NCBI GenBank assembly: GCA_021404565.1
Contig: JAAWWF010000007.1
Location: forward strand, 1-64,000
From: Roseivirga sp.
GTDB taxonomy: Bacteria; Bacteroidota; Bacteroidia; Cytophagales; Cyclobacteriaceae
Reading direction: 5' to 3'
DNA length: 64,000 nt
The translations under genes were made by a program, and so were the position numbers. Positions 1 to 8,742 of this stretch are shown in pieces (positions within the stretch are counted from its first letter, which is position 1; the number at the start of each line of letters is the position of its first letter). Below the pieces are notes generated by a model. It searched no databases. It was not told where the DNA came from and was given only the letters and a program-made list of their open reading frames with translations.

Positions 1-300
1 CCCAAACTGCCCCAAAAAAACAACCACGGGCCCCTAAGGCCACTGATCCTTTTTTGGAAGTTTGTCTTTCCGACCTGAATTTATTGAAATAGCCTCACTT
101 TTCATTCATTTTTGACATTGTTCCTTGACTGATTCAGATAATTAACAATTATTTACCACCGCCAACTGCATTAATAATACTTCTTCATAAAAACTGAAGC
201 TTCAAATTCCTAAAAGAGACAGCTTCGATGGTGTATCAGCGTCACCTCCTGCTGGCCTTGATTCACTAATAATCCTTTTCTCAACCAAAACTTTAACATT
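1..300. other. Leading 300 bp without a recognisable gene
   Basis: AT-rich sequence before the first gene. I see no open frame of useful length, no tRNA and no convincing hairpin with a T tract. It probably holds the promoter and 5' leader of the gene starting at 301 and the tail of something outside the window. Confidence 0.4.
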
Positions 301-1263
301 ATGCGTCATGGTGATATAGACATTGACACCGCCAACGGTTTAAAATTTTTAAGGAAGCGCATCAAGGCTACCAATATTCCATCCAGCTGTCTCGATGAGA
401 CCATTAACATTGCCACCTGGAACATCCGGGAATTCGGAAAGAAAAACAGAGAGGAAGCCTCTATCCACTACATCGCAGAGATCATCAATCAGTTTGATCT
501 GGTTGCCATCACTGAACTAAGAGATAACCTGGAAGACCTCAAGAGGGTAATGCACCTGCTAGGCAGATACTGGGACGTTGTGTATTCCGACTATATAGAC
601 GATCCGGGAGGCAACAAAGAGCGAATGGCCTTTGTGTTTGACAAAAGGGCTGTAGTGTTTACCGGATTGGCGGCTGAGCTTGACCCCTCCAGAGTCAAAA
701 CTGAATCCGGTGAGTATCTGTCTAAAATCAATTGGTGGAGGAGCCCCTATATGGTGTCATTTTCATCTGGCTCTTTCGATTTTGTTATGATCATGGCACA
801 TATCCGCTGGGGTAGATCTACACGATCTCGCCTCGGGCCACTCAACCTATTGGCTGATTGGATCAATCAACGGAGGGAGTCAAGCTTTGCCGTAGATAAG
901 GACATTATACTGTTGGGGGATTTCAATATCACCTCTAAGCGCAGTAGCCTTTTTAAAGCAGTGACCTCCAAGGGACTAAGGTTGCCTAATGCCCTCAGCA
1001 AAAGAAAAATCGGCACCAACCTGAGCCAGGCCAGGTTTTACGATCAGATTCTCCACTACCCTACTCACCCTGAGCGCTTTACCGAGAATGCGGGCGTACT
1101 GGATTTTTATGGAGGTGATGAAGCAAATATTGAGCAGTACTTTCCGGGAAAGGGACTGAGTAAAACCAAGTTTACCTATCAGCTTTCTGATCACTTACCA
1201 TTATGGGCACAAGTCAACGTGGATTTGGAGGAAGATGAGCTAAACCAAATATTAAGAGGTTAA
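301..1263 (+). CDS. Endonuclease/exonuclease/phosphatase family protein
   Basis: A 320-residue protein of the EEP (DNase I-like) superfamily, which are metal-dependent phosphodiesterases or phosphatases. The ordered signatures are visible: ATWNIREFG with the Asn at residue 41, a TELRD segment with Glu72, MAHIRWG around 165-171, LLGDFN at 204-209, and SDHLPL with the catalytic-type Asp297/His298 pair near the C terminus. There is no signal peptide. It starts with ATG at 301 and stops four bases before the convergent nucleotidyltransferase gene. The substrate cannot be told: nuclease, lipid phosphatase and nucleotide hydrolase are all possible in this fold. Nothing next to it fixes a pathway. 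Confidence 0.8.
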   Translation: MRHGDIDIDTANGLKFLRKRIKATNIPSSCLDETINIATWNIREFGKKNREEASIHYIAEIINQFDLVAITELRDNLEDLKRVMHLLGRYWDVVYSDYIDDPGGNKERMAFVFDKRAVVFTGLAAELDPSRVKTESGEYLSKINWWRSPYMVSFSSGSFDFVMIMAHIRWGRSTRSRLGPLNLLADWINQRRESSFAVDKDIILLGDFNITSKRSSLFKAVTSKGLRLPNALSKRKIGTNLSQARFYDQILHYPTHPERFTENAGVLDFYGGDEANIEQYFPGKGLSKTKFTYQLSDHLPLWAQVNVDLEEDELNQILRG

Positions 1264-1267
1264 CAGC

Positions 1268-2476
1268 TTATTTGGTCTTAACGTGGGTACGCCAGATGCG
1301 GAAGGGTTTGGTGATAAAAAGCCACCAGTATTTTTTGCCTGCGCTTTTCTTATCGTTAATGTCGTAGATCGTAGGAGTGAAAATCCGAATGAAATGATAG
1401 TAAAAGACTTTCAGTTTAGTTAGCAGGCTTTTGCGAAGGGAAAAATGAAATCCAATATGCTTGAAGTAGCTATTGATATTAGCAGAACGAACGCCAGACC
1501 TGAATTGACTGATAACCTTCTGAACATGCGTCCTTATTTTTTTCTTCGCAATAAGCTGCCTGATCTCATCAGGCAACGGAACCTCGAAGGTATTCACCGC
1601 CACTCCGATGCCTAATAGTATAAGATTGGTGACTTTAAATTTACCGGTCTCCCTGAGAACCATGCTCCAATTCAGATCCTTTTCAAACTTGAAAAGGATC
1701 GCAGCCACATCACAAATGTATTTTAAACTATTCCATCTGTCTTCTCCACCATGGTGCAGGCATGTGGTAATTAGCAGGCCTTCTGGCGTGAGCATATTTA
1801 TCTCTGTACCAAAGAAGTCTCTCTTGCTGGTTAAAGGCAAAATAGCTACAAAGTCCAAGTCTGTTTGCCACTGTTTAAGGCCAATTTTCCAGTGAGGTTC
1901 TACATGAAATTGTCTGTACGTCCCCCTGTAAAGGTCAAAGTTATATTGGAAGTTTTGGCGAAAGAACATGGCCTCAAATTCCTCAGGAACTATTTTAGAG
2001 GGCACATACCCTCTTTTCAACAGAATCTCTCTGATCACAGAAAATTCATCCAGTTTCATAAGAAAGTCTATATCAGACATTTCACGTAAACCGATGTTGT
2101 TGTAGGCCAACTGTGCCAGTACCACCCCTTTATACGGGACGACTTCCATACCTTTCTCATTCATCGCCTTGATGAGATGAATCAGCTCACGTGCATTGAG
2201 TAGGTTTTCACGGCTTCTCTGGCTATGATGCTTCTTTAACCTTTCAACGATTTCATCAGGGATTTTTTCTCTGTTTTTCAGCAGGGATACCCCAATGTTC
2301 AATAGTGGTCCTACCCTATGTTTATCCGCAAGTCTAAGAATATTTTCCCAATCAATTTTTTGGAAATCCAGACTTTCCCCGGGAGGCATGAAATGATTTT
2401 TAAGCCCAAGTTTACAAAGATAAACCAGGGCTTCCCATTCCTGAATTCCGCTTATTTCAATGCGATGAGATACCAT
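1268..2476 (-). CDS. Nucleotidyltransferase-fold protein (NTP_transf_5 family)
   Basis: A 402-residue protein of the uncharacterised NTP_transf_5 group. The family core is clear: VPYKGVVLAQLAY followed by LREMSDIDFLM (the Asp-x-Asp metal site near residues 139-141), then HHGGEDRW and LKYICDVAAIL further on. The protein is basic at its C terminus. Members of this family recur beside HPr-kinase-like, PqqD and asparagine-synthase genes; a nucleotidyltransferase homolog in the pseudomycoidin lasso locus adds sugars to peptide phosphates. Here such partners lie on the other strand from 9.3 kb onward, separated by hutF/hutG. It sits 39 bp downstream of hutF in the same orientation, so it may simply be read through from the hut promoter. 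A role in peptide or glycan decoration is inference. Confidence 0.8.
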   Translation of the reverse strand: MVSHRIEISGIQEWEALVYLCKLGLKNHFMPPGESLDFQKIDWENILRLADKHRVGPLLNIGVSLLKNREKIPDEIVERLKKHHSQRSRENLLNARELIHLIKAMNEKGMEVVPYKGVVLAQLAYNNIGLREMSDIDFLMKLDEFSVIREILLKRGYVPSKIVPEEFEAMFFRQNFQYNFDLYRGTYRQFHVEPHWKIGLKQWQTDLDFVAILPLTSKRDFFGTEINMLTPEGLLITTCLHHGGEDRWNSLKYICDVAAILFKFEKDLNWSMVLRETGKFKVTNLILLGIGVAVNTFEVPLPDEIRQLIAKKKIRTHVQKVISQFRSGVRSANINSYFKHIGFHFSLRKSLLTKLKVFYYHFIRIFTPTIYDINDKKSAGKKYWWLFITKPFRIWRTHVKTK

Positions 2477-2515
2477 CTTTCATTTAGTAGTGTACTCCAG
2501 TGATCATCATCAGAG

Positions 2516-3895
2516 TTATCTTATGGCTATTGCTTTTATCGCCCGGTCAAAAGAGGCTACAATTGATTCTGCTTTAAAGTGTCTATTATTCTTCACAATC
2601 CACTTACCATTACATATAGTACCCATACAATGTCCGCTATCACTACTATAAACAATGGTGGGTAGCACATTTTTTAAATTAGAGGTAGCTATCAATGGGG
2701 ATCCGGCATCATAAACCACGGCATCGAGAGGCTGGCCTTTCTCAAAATAACCCGTAACCGGATTACTCATTGCTGCTCTGCCAGAAACAAGTGATTGCTC
2801 AATCGCATAAGATGCACTATCTCCCTGTTTTGCATTTGTAAAGATATTTCGATGATGAGTTGTAAGGCGCTGCCCGTAGTCCAATATGCGAAGTTCCTCC
2901 AAAGGGTTTAGTCCAACATGACTGTCAGTACCTATTGACCACTTACCTCCAAGTTCCTGAAATGTGGTTAATGGAAATATACCATCTCCCAGGTTTCCTT
3001 CTGTACTCGGACAAAGTACAACATGGGCACCACTTTGAGTAATTCCTTCAATTTCTCTTTTCCCCAGATGTGTAGCATGTACCAGGTGATACTGCTCATT
3101 TACAGCTACACTATCCAGCAGCCATTGTACCGGTCTTTTACCCAGGTAATCCAATGCGTCTTCGACCTCCTTGAGCTGTTCAGAAATATGGATATGAACG
3201 GGAAGACTTGGGTCGATCTCTGCCAATGAAGATATGATATCTTCCGGGGCCACTGCACGTAGCGAGTGAATTCCAAAGCCATAATTTGCATGAGAGCTCG
3301 CAGAAACAACAGAGTTCGTGGCTTCAAGTAATTTATTGTAGGCATCAATCGTAGGAGAGATAAATCTGCGTTGATGCTTCTGTGGCTCCATGCCAAAACC
3401 TCCTTTTTGATAGAACATTGGGATCAAGGTGATCTTGATTCCTGCAGTGTGAGCAGCCGCTACCAACCGTTCACCATGTTCTGCCAGGTTTGCATAGGGC
3501 CGACCATTTTTATCATGATGCAGGTAATGGAATTCTGCCACATGTGTATAGCCATGTCTAACCATTTCAGCATATAGCATCGCGGCAATTGACTCCAGTT
3601 GGTCGGGACTAATGGTCAGGGCCACTTTATACATGGCTTCACGCCAGCTCCAAAAATCATCTGCTACAGCTCCCGGCTGGTGCACCTCGGCTATACCAGC
3701 CATTGCGTACTGAAAAGCATGAGAATGCGCGTTTTGAAAGCCAGGAATGGCATAGCCATCTACATTATTATACTTAATAGACTGCTGAGGTATACTACCT
3801 ATATAGGTGATTAAACCCACGTCATCCGTACTCACATAGGCTGGAGATAACCATCCGTCTTTTTGTAGTAAGGCCTTGAAGCAATAGTTCCTCAT
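2516..3895 (-). CDS. hutF: Formimidoylglutamate deiminase
   Basis: A 459-residue cytosolic amidohydrolase that converts N-formimidoyl-L-glutamate to N-formyl-L-glutamate and ammonia in histidine degradation. The metal-dependent TIM-barrel signatures are present: PGFQNAHSHAFQ (His57 and His59), EFHYLHHD, VHIHISEQ, VHATHL and GTDSH. Length matches the HutF family (about 450 residues). The gene follows hutG after only three bases, and HutG acts on the product, which supports the assignment well beyond a generic amidohydrolase. hutH and hutU are not in this window. Confidence 0.93.
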   Translation of the reverse strand: MRNYCFKALLQKDGWLSPAYVSTDDVGLITYIGSIPQQSIKYNNVDGYAIPGFQNAHSHAFQYAMAGIAEVHQPGAVADDFWSWREAMYKVALTISPDQLESIAAMLYAEMVRHGYTHVAEFHYLHHDKNGRPYANLAEHGERLVAAAHTAGIKITLIPMFYQKGGFGMEPQKHQRRFISPTIDAYNKLLEATNSVVSASSHANYGFGIHSLRAVAPEDIISSLAEIDPSLPVHIHISEQLKEVEDALDYLGKRPVQWLLDSVAVNEQYHLVHATHLGKREIEGITQSGAHVVLCPSTEGNLGDGIFPLTTFQELGGKWSIGTDSHVGLNPLEELRILDYGQRLTTHHRNIFTNAKQGDSASYAIEQSLVSGRAAMSNPVTGYFEKGQPLDAVVYDAGSPLIATSNLKNVLPTIVYSSDSGHCMGTICNGKWIVKNNRHFKAESIVASFDRAIKAIAIR

Positions 3896-3898
3896 TGG

Positions 3899-4699
3899 TT
3901 ATTTATTCAATAAAACTGAAGATAAGCCATTCAGTGTGCTTTTCAGGAGGCTCCTTACACGATTAGCACGCATAAGATCAAATACGGTTTCTGTATCATC
4001 CATATACAGTACTTTGTTCATCTCCAGTTGTAAAGCATGCTGATTTTCATGAGGTCTGCCAAAGGTACGGGTAATCTGCCCTCCTTTAAAAGGTGTATTG
4101 TGCTTCAACTCAAAATTCCCCGAACCAAGCCCCTCCAATGCCAGATCGATCATAGACTTCGAAGCCGATGTTTCATCTACACTTCCCAAGATCATATCAG
4201 GAAACCTGTCCTTACGAATAGTCGGTACATGTTGTCGGATAGAATGGGCATCCCAAAGGAGAACCTGTCCAAATTCAGTCTTTAGTTCATCGAGTAATTC
4301 CTGTACTTTCTGGTAATAGGGTGAATAATACAGTTTTGTTCTCCTGTCAATCTCTGGTTGATCTGGTATATTTTTCTGATAAATGTCGTTTCCATGAAAA
4401 TCAGTGGTGGTACATAAGCCTGTGATAATCCGACCATCGTTGTACAAGGGTTTACTTTCAGGGTTTCTATTCAGGTCTATTACCCAGCGGCTATACCTGG
4501 CGGTAATCATGGTAATGCCCATTTCCACGGCAAAACTATATAACTGATCCACAAACCAGTCAGTGTCATCAGGAGCAGCCATCATATCAGGAACATAAGC
4601 ATCCTGAAGCTCCTTTGGAAACTCTGTTCCACAATGTGGTACACTGAGTAATATGGGTACCCTGGGAACGGAAGGCTCAAGAACTTTATATGGATTCAT
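3899..4699 (-). CDS. hutG: N-formylglutamate amidohydrolase
   Basis: A 266-residue enzyme that hydrolyses N-formyl-L-glutamate to glutamate and formate, the last step of the HutF branch of histidine catabolism. The N-terminal PILLSVPHCGTEFP with His22 and the later DTDWFVD, LWDAHSIRQ and PHENQHALQLEMNK segments are typical of the zinc-dependent N-formylglutamate amidohydrolase family. It is the first gene of a reverse-strand run hutG-hutF-nucleotidyltransferase. A TACTTTTG (TAnnTTTG-like -7 element) lies on the same strand at 4715-4708, very close to the start codon, with no good -33 partner. Confidence 0.92.
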   Translation of the reverse strand: MNPYKVLEPSVPRVPILLSVPHCGTEFPKELQDAYVPDMMAAPDDTDWFVDQLYSFAVEMGITMITARYSRWVIDLNRNPESKPLYNDGRIITGLCTTTDFHGNDIYQKNIPDQPEIDRRTKLYYSPYYQKVQELLDELKTEFGQVLLWDAHSIRQHVPTIRKDRFPDMILGSVDETSASKSMIDLALEGLGSGNFELKHNTPFKGGQITRTFGRPHENQHALQLEMNKVLYMDDTETVFDLMRANRVRSLLKSTLNGLSSVLLNK

Positions 4700-4864
4700 A
4701 GATGAGACAAAAGTAGCTTTTGTGAAAGACTATAGGAAATCCAAAAACCATCTGATAGTAATTGATTATTTGTAAATACCACTAACTTAAAGCCGAAGGA
4801 AATCAGGTGATTTCAGAGTTAACTGCTCACTAATAATCACAAAAGTAAACGTAAAGTCTGAATA

Positions 4865-5689
4865 GTGCTGTTTAGTTCAAACGAAAAAGAAACAGGTCAA
4901 CTTAACAAGGAGAAATTAGACTTGATTCTGAAGCAATTCAGGACTGAGGGCTATGTTTTGCTAAAAGATATTTTTTCAAAAATCCAGATTCAGCAGCTGC
5001 ATAAGAGCCTTATAAAGGACTATTCAAAGTACTTCGAAAACAAGGCCCATAAGGATGCTCTAAATGTCGGAGACAAGCGGTTTTTTATCACTATTAATGT
5101 CAAGGGGGAATTCAACACACAAGAGGTTTATTGTAACCCTCTGATCCTGAAAATACTCAGCAACCTCCTTGAACCAGATTTTGTCATCAGCGATTTAACC
5201 TGTGTAGCTTCTCTACCTGGATCAGAGCAAATGCATATACACCAGGATGGCACCATATATAACAATAGCCCCATAAAGAACCTCCTTTCTCCTTTTGCCA
5301 TTGGCTTGCTTATACCTTTGATCTCTTTTGATGAAACCAATGGAACAACCAGAGTTTGGCCGGGAAGTCATACCCTTAAAAAGAATATGGACGAGGCTTA
5401 CTGGAATTCAGGTTTTGTTGACCTTAATATTGATTTTGGCTCAGCTATTTTGATGGACTTTCGGCTCCATCATAGCGGTAACCCAAACAAGTCTGATAGG
5501 GTCAGGCCCTTGCTCATATGTAATTATTGTAACCCCTGGTATTTTGATGTGGGTAACTTTAAAAACCAGGCCTATTTCCATATGAGTGATGAAGAGTTTA
5601 CTAAGGTCCCTCCGGAACATAGAAAGATGTTTATTCGCAGAAATATCGATCTCTCTCCAAGCTATAGGTTGCTTAGTCAAAAGGCTTAG
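4865..5689 (+). CDS. Phytanoyl-CoA dioxygenase (PhyH)-type Fe(II)/2-oxoglutarate oxygenase
   Basis: A 274-residue non-haem iron oxygenase. The facial triad is readable: His126-x-Asp128 in MHIHQD and a distal His202 or His203 in DFRLHHSG, followed by DRVRPLL in which Arg212 or Arg214 would bind 2-oxoglutarate. WPGSH around 165-169 is typical of PhyH proteins. The start is GTG at 4865; no ATG upstream in frame was found. It opens a compact operon, and the next gene starts two bases after its stop. In PhyH enzymes the substrate is usually a small molecule or a carrier- or peptide-bound residue. Its place beside RiPP-like genes suggests a tailoring hydroxylase, which is inference. Confidence 0.82.
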   Translation: MLFSSNEKETGQLNKEKLDLILKQFRTEGYVLLKDIFSKIQIQQLHKSLIKDYSKYFENKAHKDALNVGDKRFFITINVKGEFNTQEVYCNPLILKILSNLLEPDFVISDLTCVASLPGSEQMHIHQDGTIYNNSPIKNLLSPFAIGLLIPLISFDETNGTTRVWPGSHTLKKNMDEAYWNSGFVDLNIDFGSAILMDFRLHHSGNPNKSDRVRPLLICNYCNPWYFDVGNFKNQAYFHMSDEEFTKVPPEHRKMFIRRNIDLSPSYRLLSQKA

Positions 5690-5691
5690 TC

Positions 5692-6306
5692 ATGGATAAA
5701 CTCAAACTTTTCAAGGCGGCAGGAGGAATGAAGTGGGAAGACAGGTACAGAAAATGGAAGGAAGGGAAAGCAGGCAGGGCCTGGTTCACACCGGAAATAA
5801 AAGTTCGGGATTCCGATATTGAGCAATCTCTTAAGGAGTTTGATCTTAAAGGAAAGTGTGTTTTGGATATTGGGACCGGATGGGGCTGGCAGGCCATTGC
5901 CCTGGCCGAAAAAGGGTATCAGGTGACAGCCTTTGACACGTCCCATACGGCCATTGAGCTCTGCAAAACTAATGCAGCCCAACGAAATGTAGAGGTAGAT
6001 TTTATAACAGCTGATCTGAATTTTTGCGACTTCGACATTCAGTTTGACTGGGTCATGGACAGAGGCTGTTTTACGACACTCAATGAGGGGTTCCACAAAT
6101 CCTACTGTGAGAAAGTAGCAAAATGGCTGAAGCCCTATGGTTGCTTTTTGGTAAAGGTCAACTCCCGTATGGGAATTCCATATATCCAAACTTGTTTTGA
6201 ACCCTGGTTTGAGGTTGCAACAGCCAAACCCTCTCTTTTTCAAGGGGGTAATCCCGGATCGTTTACCTCACTCTACTTTGTGATGAAAAAGAAAAACCCC
6301 ATATGA
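5692..6306 (+). CDS. Class I SAM-dependent methyltransferase
   Basis: A 204-residue Rossmann-fold methyltransferase. Motif I is VLDIGTGWGWQ (residues 58-67), followed by an acidic end of strand 2 (TAFDTS), DFITADL and DWVMDRGCF in the positions of motifs II-IV. The GxGWGWQ loop and small size resemble the thiopurine/tellurite-resistance type of class I enzymes. It starts two bases after the PhyH-like gene and its TGA overlaps the next ATG (ATGA), so translation is probably coupled. Target atom and substrate are unknown. Confidence 0.82.
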   Translation: MDKLKLFKAAGGMKWEDRYRKWKEGKAGRAWFTPEIKVRDSDIEQSLKEFDLKGKCVLDIGTGWGWQAIALAEKGYQVTAFDTSHTAIELCKTNAAQRNVEVDFITADLNFCDFDIQFDWVMDRGCFTTLNEGFHKSYCEKVAKWLKPYGCFLVKVNSRMGIPYIQTCFEPWFEVATAKPSLFQGGNPGSFTSLYFVMKKKNPI

Positions 6307-6833
6307 GCACCACCTCCTCATCTGACCTTTGTTTGAAATGCGGTATCTGCTGTGACGGAACCGCCTTTGGTCAAGCTGTTCTTGAAAACAAAGACTTGAA
6401 TACTGCAACTCAGCAAATAAGTCTACTGGACAAGGAAGGAAAAAGAATCCTCAAACTACCCTGCCAGGCACTTTCAGATTGTTCCTGCACCATTTATGCG
6501 AACAGACCCAAAGTATGTGCTACTTATGAATGCATTCTCCTGAAACAATATATAAATGGCAAGGTAACGGAGAGTATTGCCCATCAGACAATTCACAGGG
6601 TCAAGTCGATCAGAGAAGAGATTGAAACGCAACTCAAAGAGACAGGTAATGAAAACCAGAAGGAAGACATTCATGCCAGAATGCGGGATTTTGAAAGAGA
6701 TTTGCTAACCCGAATGCCCCCTGTTGAGTACAGGCAATTACACGGACCATTGCTTCTTAAATACAAAGTTCTTCAGAAGCTACTCATCGATAGGTTTGGC
6801 GTACAGTTTAAAAGTGAAAAGAGTAGTCAATAA
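6303..6833 (+). CDS. YkgJ-family cysteine-cluster protein
   Basis: A 176-residue protein with the YkgJ/UPF0153 signature CxxCxxCC at residues 10-17 and further cysteines at 54, 60, 62, 72 and 77 (the NRPKVCATYEC stretch). The family is thought to bind zinc or an iron-sulfur centre, but its reaction is mostly unknown. The C-terminal half is helical and charged. It overlaps the upstream methyltransferase by four bases and abuts the following sulfotransferase with no gap. Such proteins usually stand alone, so finding one inside a tailoring operon is notable. A redox or metal-handling role for the neighbouring iron oxygenases is only a guess. Confidence 0.78.
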   Translation: MSTTSSSDLCLKCGICCDGTAFGQAVLENKDLNTATQQISLLDKEGKRILKLPCQALSDCSCTIYANRPKVCATYECILLKQYINGKVTESIAHQTIHRVKSIREEIETQLKETGNENQKEDIHARMRDFERDLLTRMPPVEYRQLHGPLLLKYKVLQKLLIDRFGVQFKSEKSSQ

Positions 6834-7469
6834 ATGATTGTATCACATACAAATCGATTCATATTTGTTGCTATACCTAAAACAGGTTCGCAAGCTATCA
6901 GGACAGTTCTAAACCAACATATAAATGCCAATGACTGGCAGCAGGAGGACCTGTATGACATGAAGCGTATGCCTTTCAAGGACCTGGCAAAACTCAAGCA
7001 TGGTCATGTTTTGTTGAGGGAGATAAAGCCCTACATTTCTCAAAAGACCTGGAAGGATTACTTTAAATTCGCCTTTGTTCGCAATCCCTGGGATCGCTTT
7101 ATTTCTACCATGTCCTTCAAATTTGGATCAAATAAAATATTTCAGTCCAACCCGCTGGCCTTTATGAAGTTGTGCCTCGAACGCCCAAGCGATGGGATGG
7201 AAGTTTTGCTCAGGCCCCAACATAAGTATGTCACCAATGAAAAAGGTGACTCAATTGTCGACTACCTGGGTAAATTTGAGGAGTTTCAGAACTCTTACGA
7301 TCAGGTATGTGAACATATAGGGCTTGAGACAGCTCCCTTAAAAAGAGTGAATGAAACATCTCATCTGCATTATGCAGATTGCTATGACGATGAGTTGAAA
7401 GGTCTTATTTCAGAGAAGTATGCTGAGGACATTCGTTTGTTTGGATATGAATTCGGGAGGTCTGCATGA
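6834..7469 (+). CDS. Sulfotransferase family 2-like protein
   Basis: A 211-residue protein of the Sulfotransfer_2 type, which transfers sulfate from PAPS to a hydroxyl or amine. The 5'-phosphosulfate loop is FVAIPKTGSQ (residues 11-20), and the 3'-phosphate segment is FAFVRNPWDRFIST with Arg and Ser in the expected places. This type usually acts on carbohydrate in eukaryotes; the bacterial acceptors are mostly unknown. The ATG follows the previous stop directly, and the stop overlaps the next start by four bases. There is no membrane segment, so it should act in the cytosol. Confidence 0.82.
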   Translation: MIVSHTNRFIFVAIPKTGSQAIRTVLNQHINANDWQQEDLYDMKRMPFKDLAKLKHGHVLLREIKPYISQKTWKDYFKFAFVRNPWDRFISTMSFKFGSNKIFQSNPLAFMKLCLERPSDGMEVLLRPQHKYVTNEKGDSIVDYLGKFEEFQNSYDQVCEHIGLETAPLKRVNETSHLHYADCYDDELKGLISEKYAEDIRLFGYEFGRSA

Positions 7470-8122
7470 TTGAAATCAATCACCATAAAACAGAGAGTAT
7501 TCGAAATCTGGGTGATGTGGATATCACGGAAATCACTGGCATGCTCAATAACCTAAACCCTGATGACTGGGATAAACAAGTTGACTTTAAGACCAACTAC
7601 AATAAAAAGAAAGGCGGTCACTCAGCCCTTCAGCAGGTACAGCATATCACTTTCAGGTTTTCGAATAAGCAGAGTGATGAAATTGAGTATCTGGAGCTGC
7701 CTTCCTGGAAGGCTTGGGAGTCTGCACTATTACCTCTGTTGCAAGAGGCCACCGCCTTATATGGCTACAAAAATGGATTTTATCCAAAAGTGATGTTGGC
7801 CAAAATTCCTGCAAAAGGGTTTATTCCTCCACATGTAGATGGAGGGATCAGAGGTTTTGCTCCACATAAGATTCATATACCTATACAGACCAATCCTGAT
7901 TGCTTCTTTTTCATCGAAAAAGAAAAACACAACCTGAAAGAAGGAGTTGCATACGAAGTGAATAATGGAAAGCAACATGGAGTTGTCAACAATGGAACAA
8001 CTGACCGTATTCATCTTATTTTCGAATACCTGGATATGAATGTTCAACCTGAAGAAGTAAAAAATAAGATGAGACATTGTCAAATTCAATCTTCCAGGCA
8101 TATCAACCCTACAGGCTTATGA
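7466..8122 (+). CDS. Aspartyl/asparaginyl beta-hydroxylase-like oxygenase (first copy)
   Basis: A 218-residue Fe(II)/2-oxoglutarate oxygenase of the Asp/Asn hydroxylase fold. The ligands are visible: His123-x-Asp125 in PPHVDGG, distal His171 in GKQHGVVNN, and Arg181 in DRIHLIFEY as 2-oxoglutarate anchor. KIHIPIQTNP and YEVNN are shared with the copy at 8735, which encodes the same core in a shorter form. Known members hydroxylate Asp or Asn side chains in peptides, or free proline-like substrates. It overlaps its neighbours by four bases on each side. Hydroxylation of the precursor peptide at 16974 is an inference. Confidence 0.82.
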   Translation: MIEINHHKTESIRNLGDVDITEITGMLNNLNPDDWDKQVDFKTNYNKKKGGHSALQQVQHITFRFSNKQSDEIEYLELPSWKAWESALLPLLQEATALYGYKNGFYPKVMLAKIPAKGFIPPHVDGGIRGFAPHKIHIPIQTNPDCFFFIEKEKHNLKEGVAYEVNNGKQHGVVNNGTTDRIHLIFEYLDMNVQPEEVKNKMRHCQIQSSRHINPTGL

Positions 8123-8742
8123 CCAAAATTTTTGGTGTTGGATTTCACAAGACGGGCACTACTTCATTAGGGGAAGCGCTTGAATACCTGGGGTACGTGA
8201 ATACTCACGGGGCAAAAGCTCTGCGACAGACACTGGGTCAGGAACAAATGATGAAATGCCTGATATCCGATGACCTCAACCCTGTTTGGGAAGTAGCAGA
8301 TTGCTACAACTCGTTTCAGGATAACCCCTGGCAAATGCTTTACCGTCAGGCAGACCAGAGATTTCCAGGGAGCAAGTTTATTTTAACGGTCAGAAACCCG
8401 GAGTCCTGGTTTAAGAGTGTGCATAACCAGTTTGCCGGAAGGCAATCAGAGTTTAGAAGATGGGTCTACGGCCCTGACTATGGCGATCCAAAAGGGAACA
8501 AAAAGCACTACCTAGATCGCTATGAAAGGCACAACCACGAAGTTCAGGCATACTTTCATCAAAGACCTGAGGATTTATTAGTATTGGATATCCGTAATGG
8601 TGATGGCTGGGCAGAACTGTGTTTATTTCTGAAAATACCTGTACCCGACCAGGCATTTCCTCATGCCAATAAACGGGACTACCAATCTCTGATTGATAAA
8701 GTAGCTCACAGAATAAAAATCTCACTAGGTTCTCATGACTGA
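8119..8742 (+). CDS. Sulfotransferase-like protein (GFHKTGTTSLG type)
   Basis: About 207 residues from an ATG at 8119. The longer frame from 8077 would begin at a TTG inside the previous gene, whereas the ATG at 8119 forms an ATGA overlap with the upstream stop and places the family motif at the N terminus. The PAPS-binding loop is VGFHKTGTTSLGEAL (from residue 7), and KFILTVRNPESWFKS provides the 3'-phosphate region. It belongs to a Sulfotransfer family distinct from the copy at 6834. The stop overlaps the next ATG by eight bases. Acceptor unknown. Confidence 0.82.
   Translation: MTKIFGVGFHKTGTTSLGEALEYLGYVNTHGAKALRQTLGQEQMMKCLISDDLNPVWEVADCYNSFQDNPWQMLYRQADQRFPGSKFILTVRNPESWFKSVHNQFAGRQSEFRRWVYGPDYGDPKGNKKHYLDRYERHNHEVQAYFHQRPEDLLVLDIRNGDGWAELCLFLKIPVPDQAFPHANKRDYQSLIDKVAHRIKISLGSHD

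Noticed and set aside
8077-8118. Upstream extension of the second sulfotransferase
   Set aside because: It needs a TTG deep inside the previous gene and adds residues before the PAPS-loop strand. The ATG at 8119 with an ATGA overlap is better.
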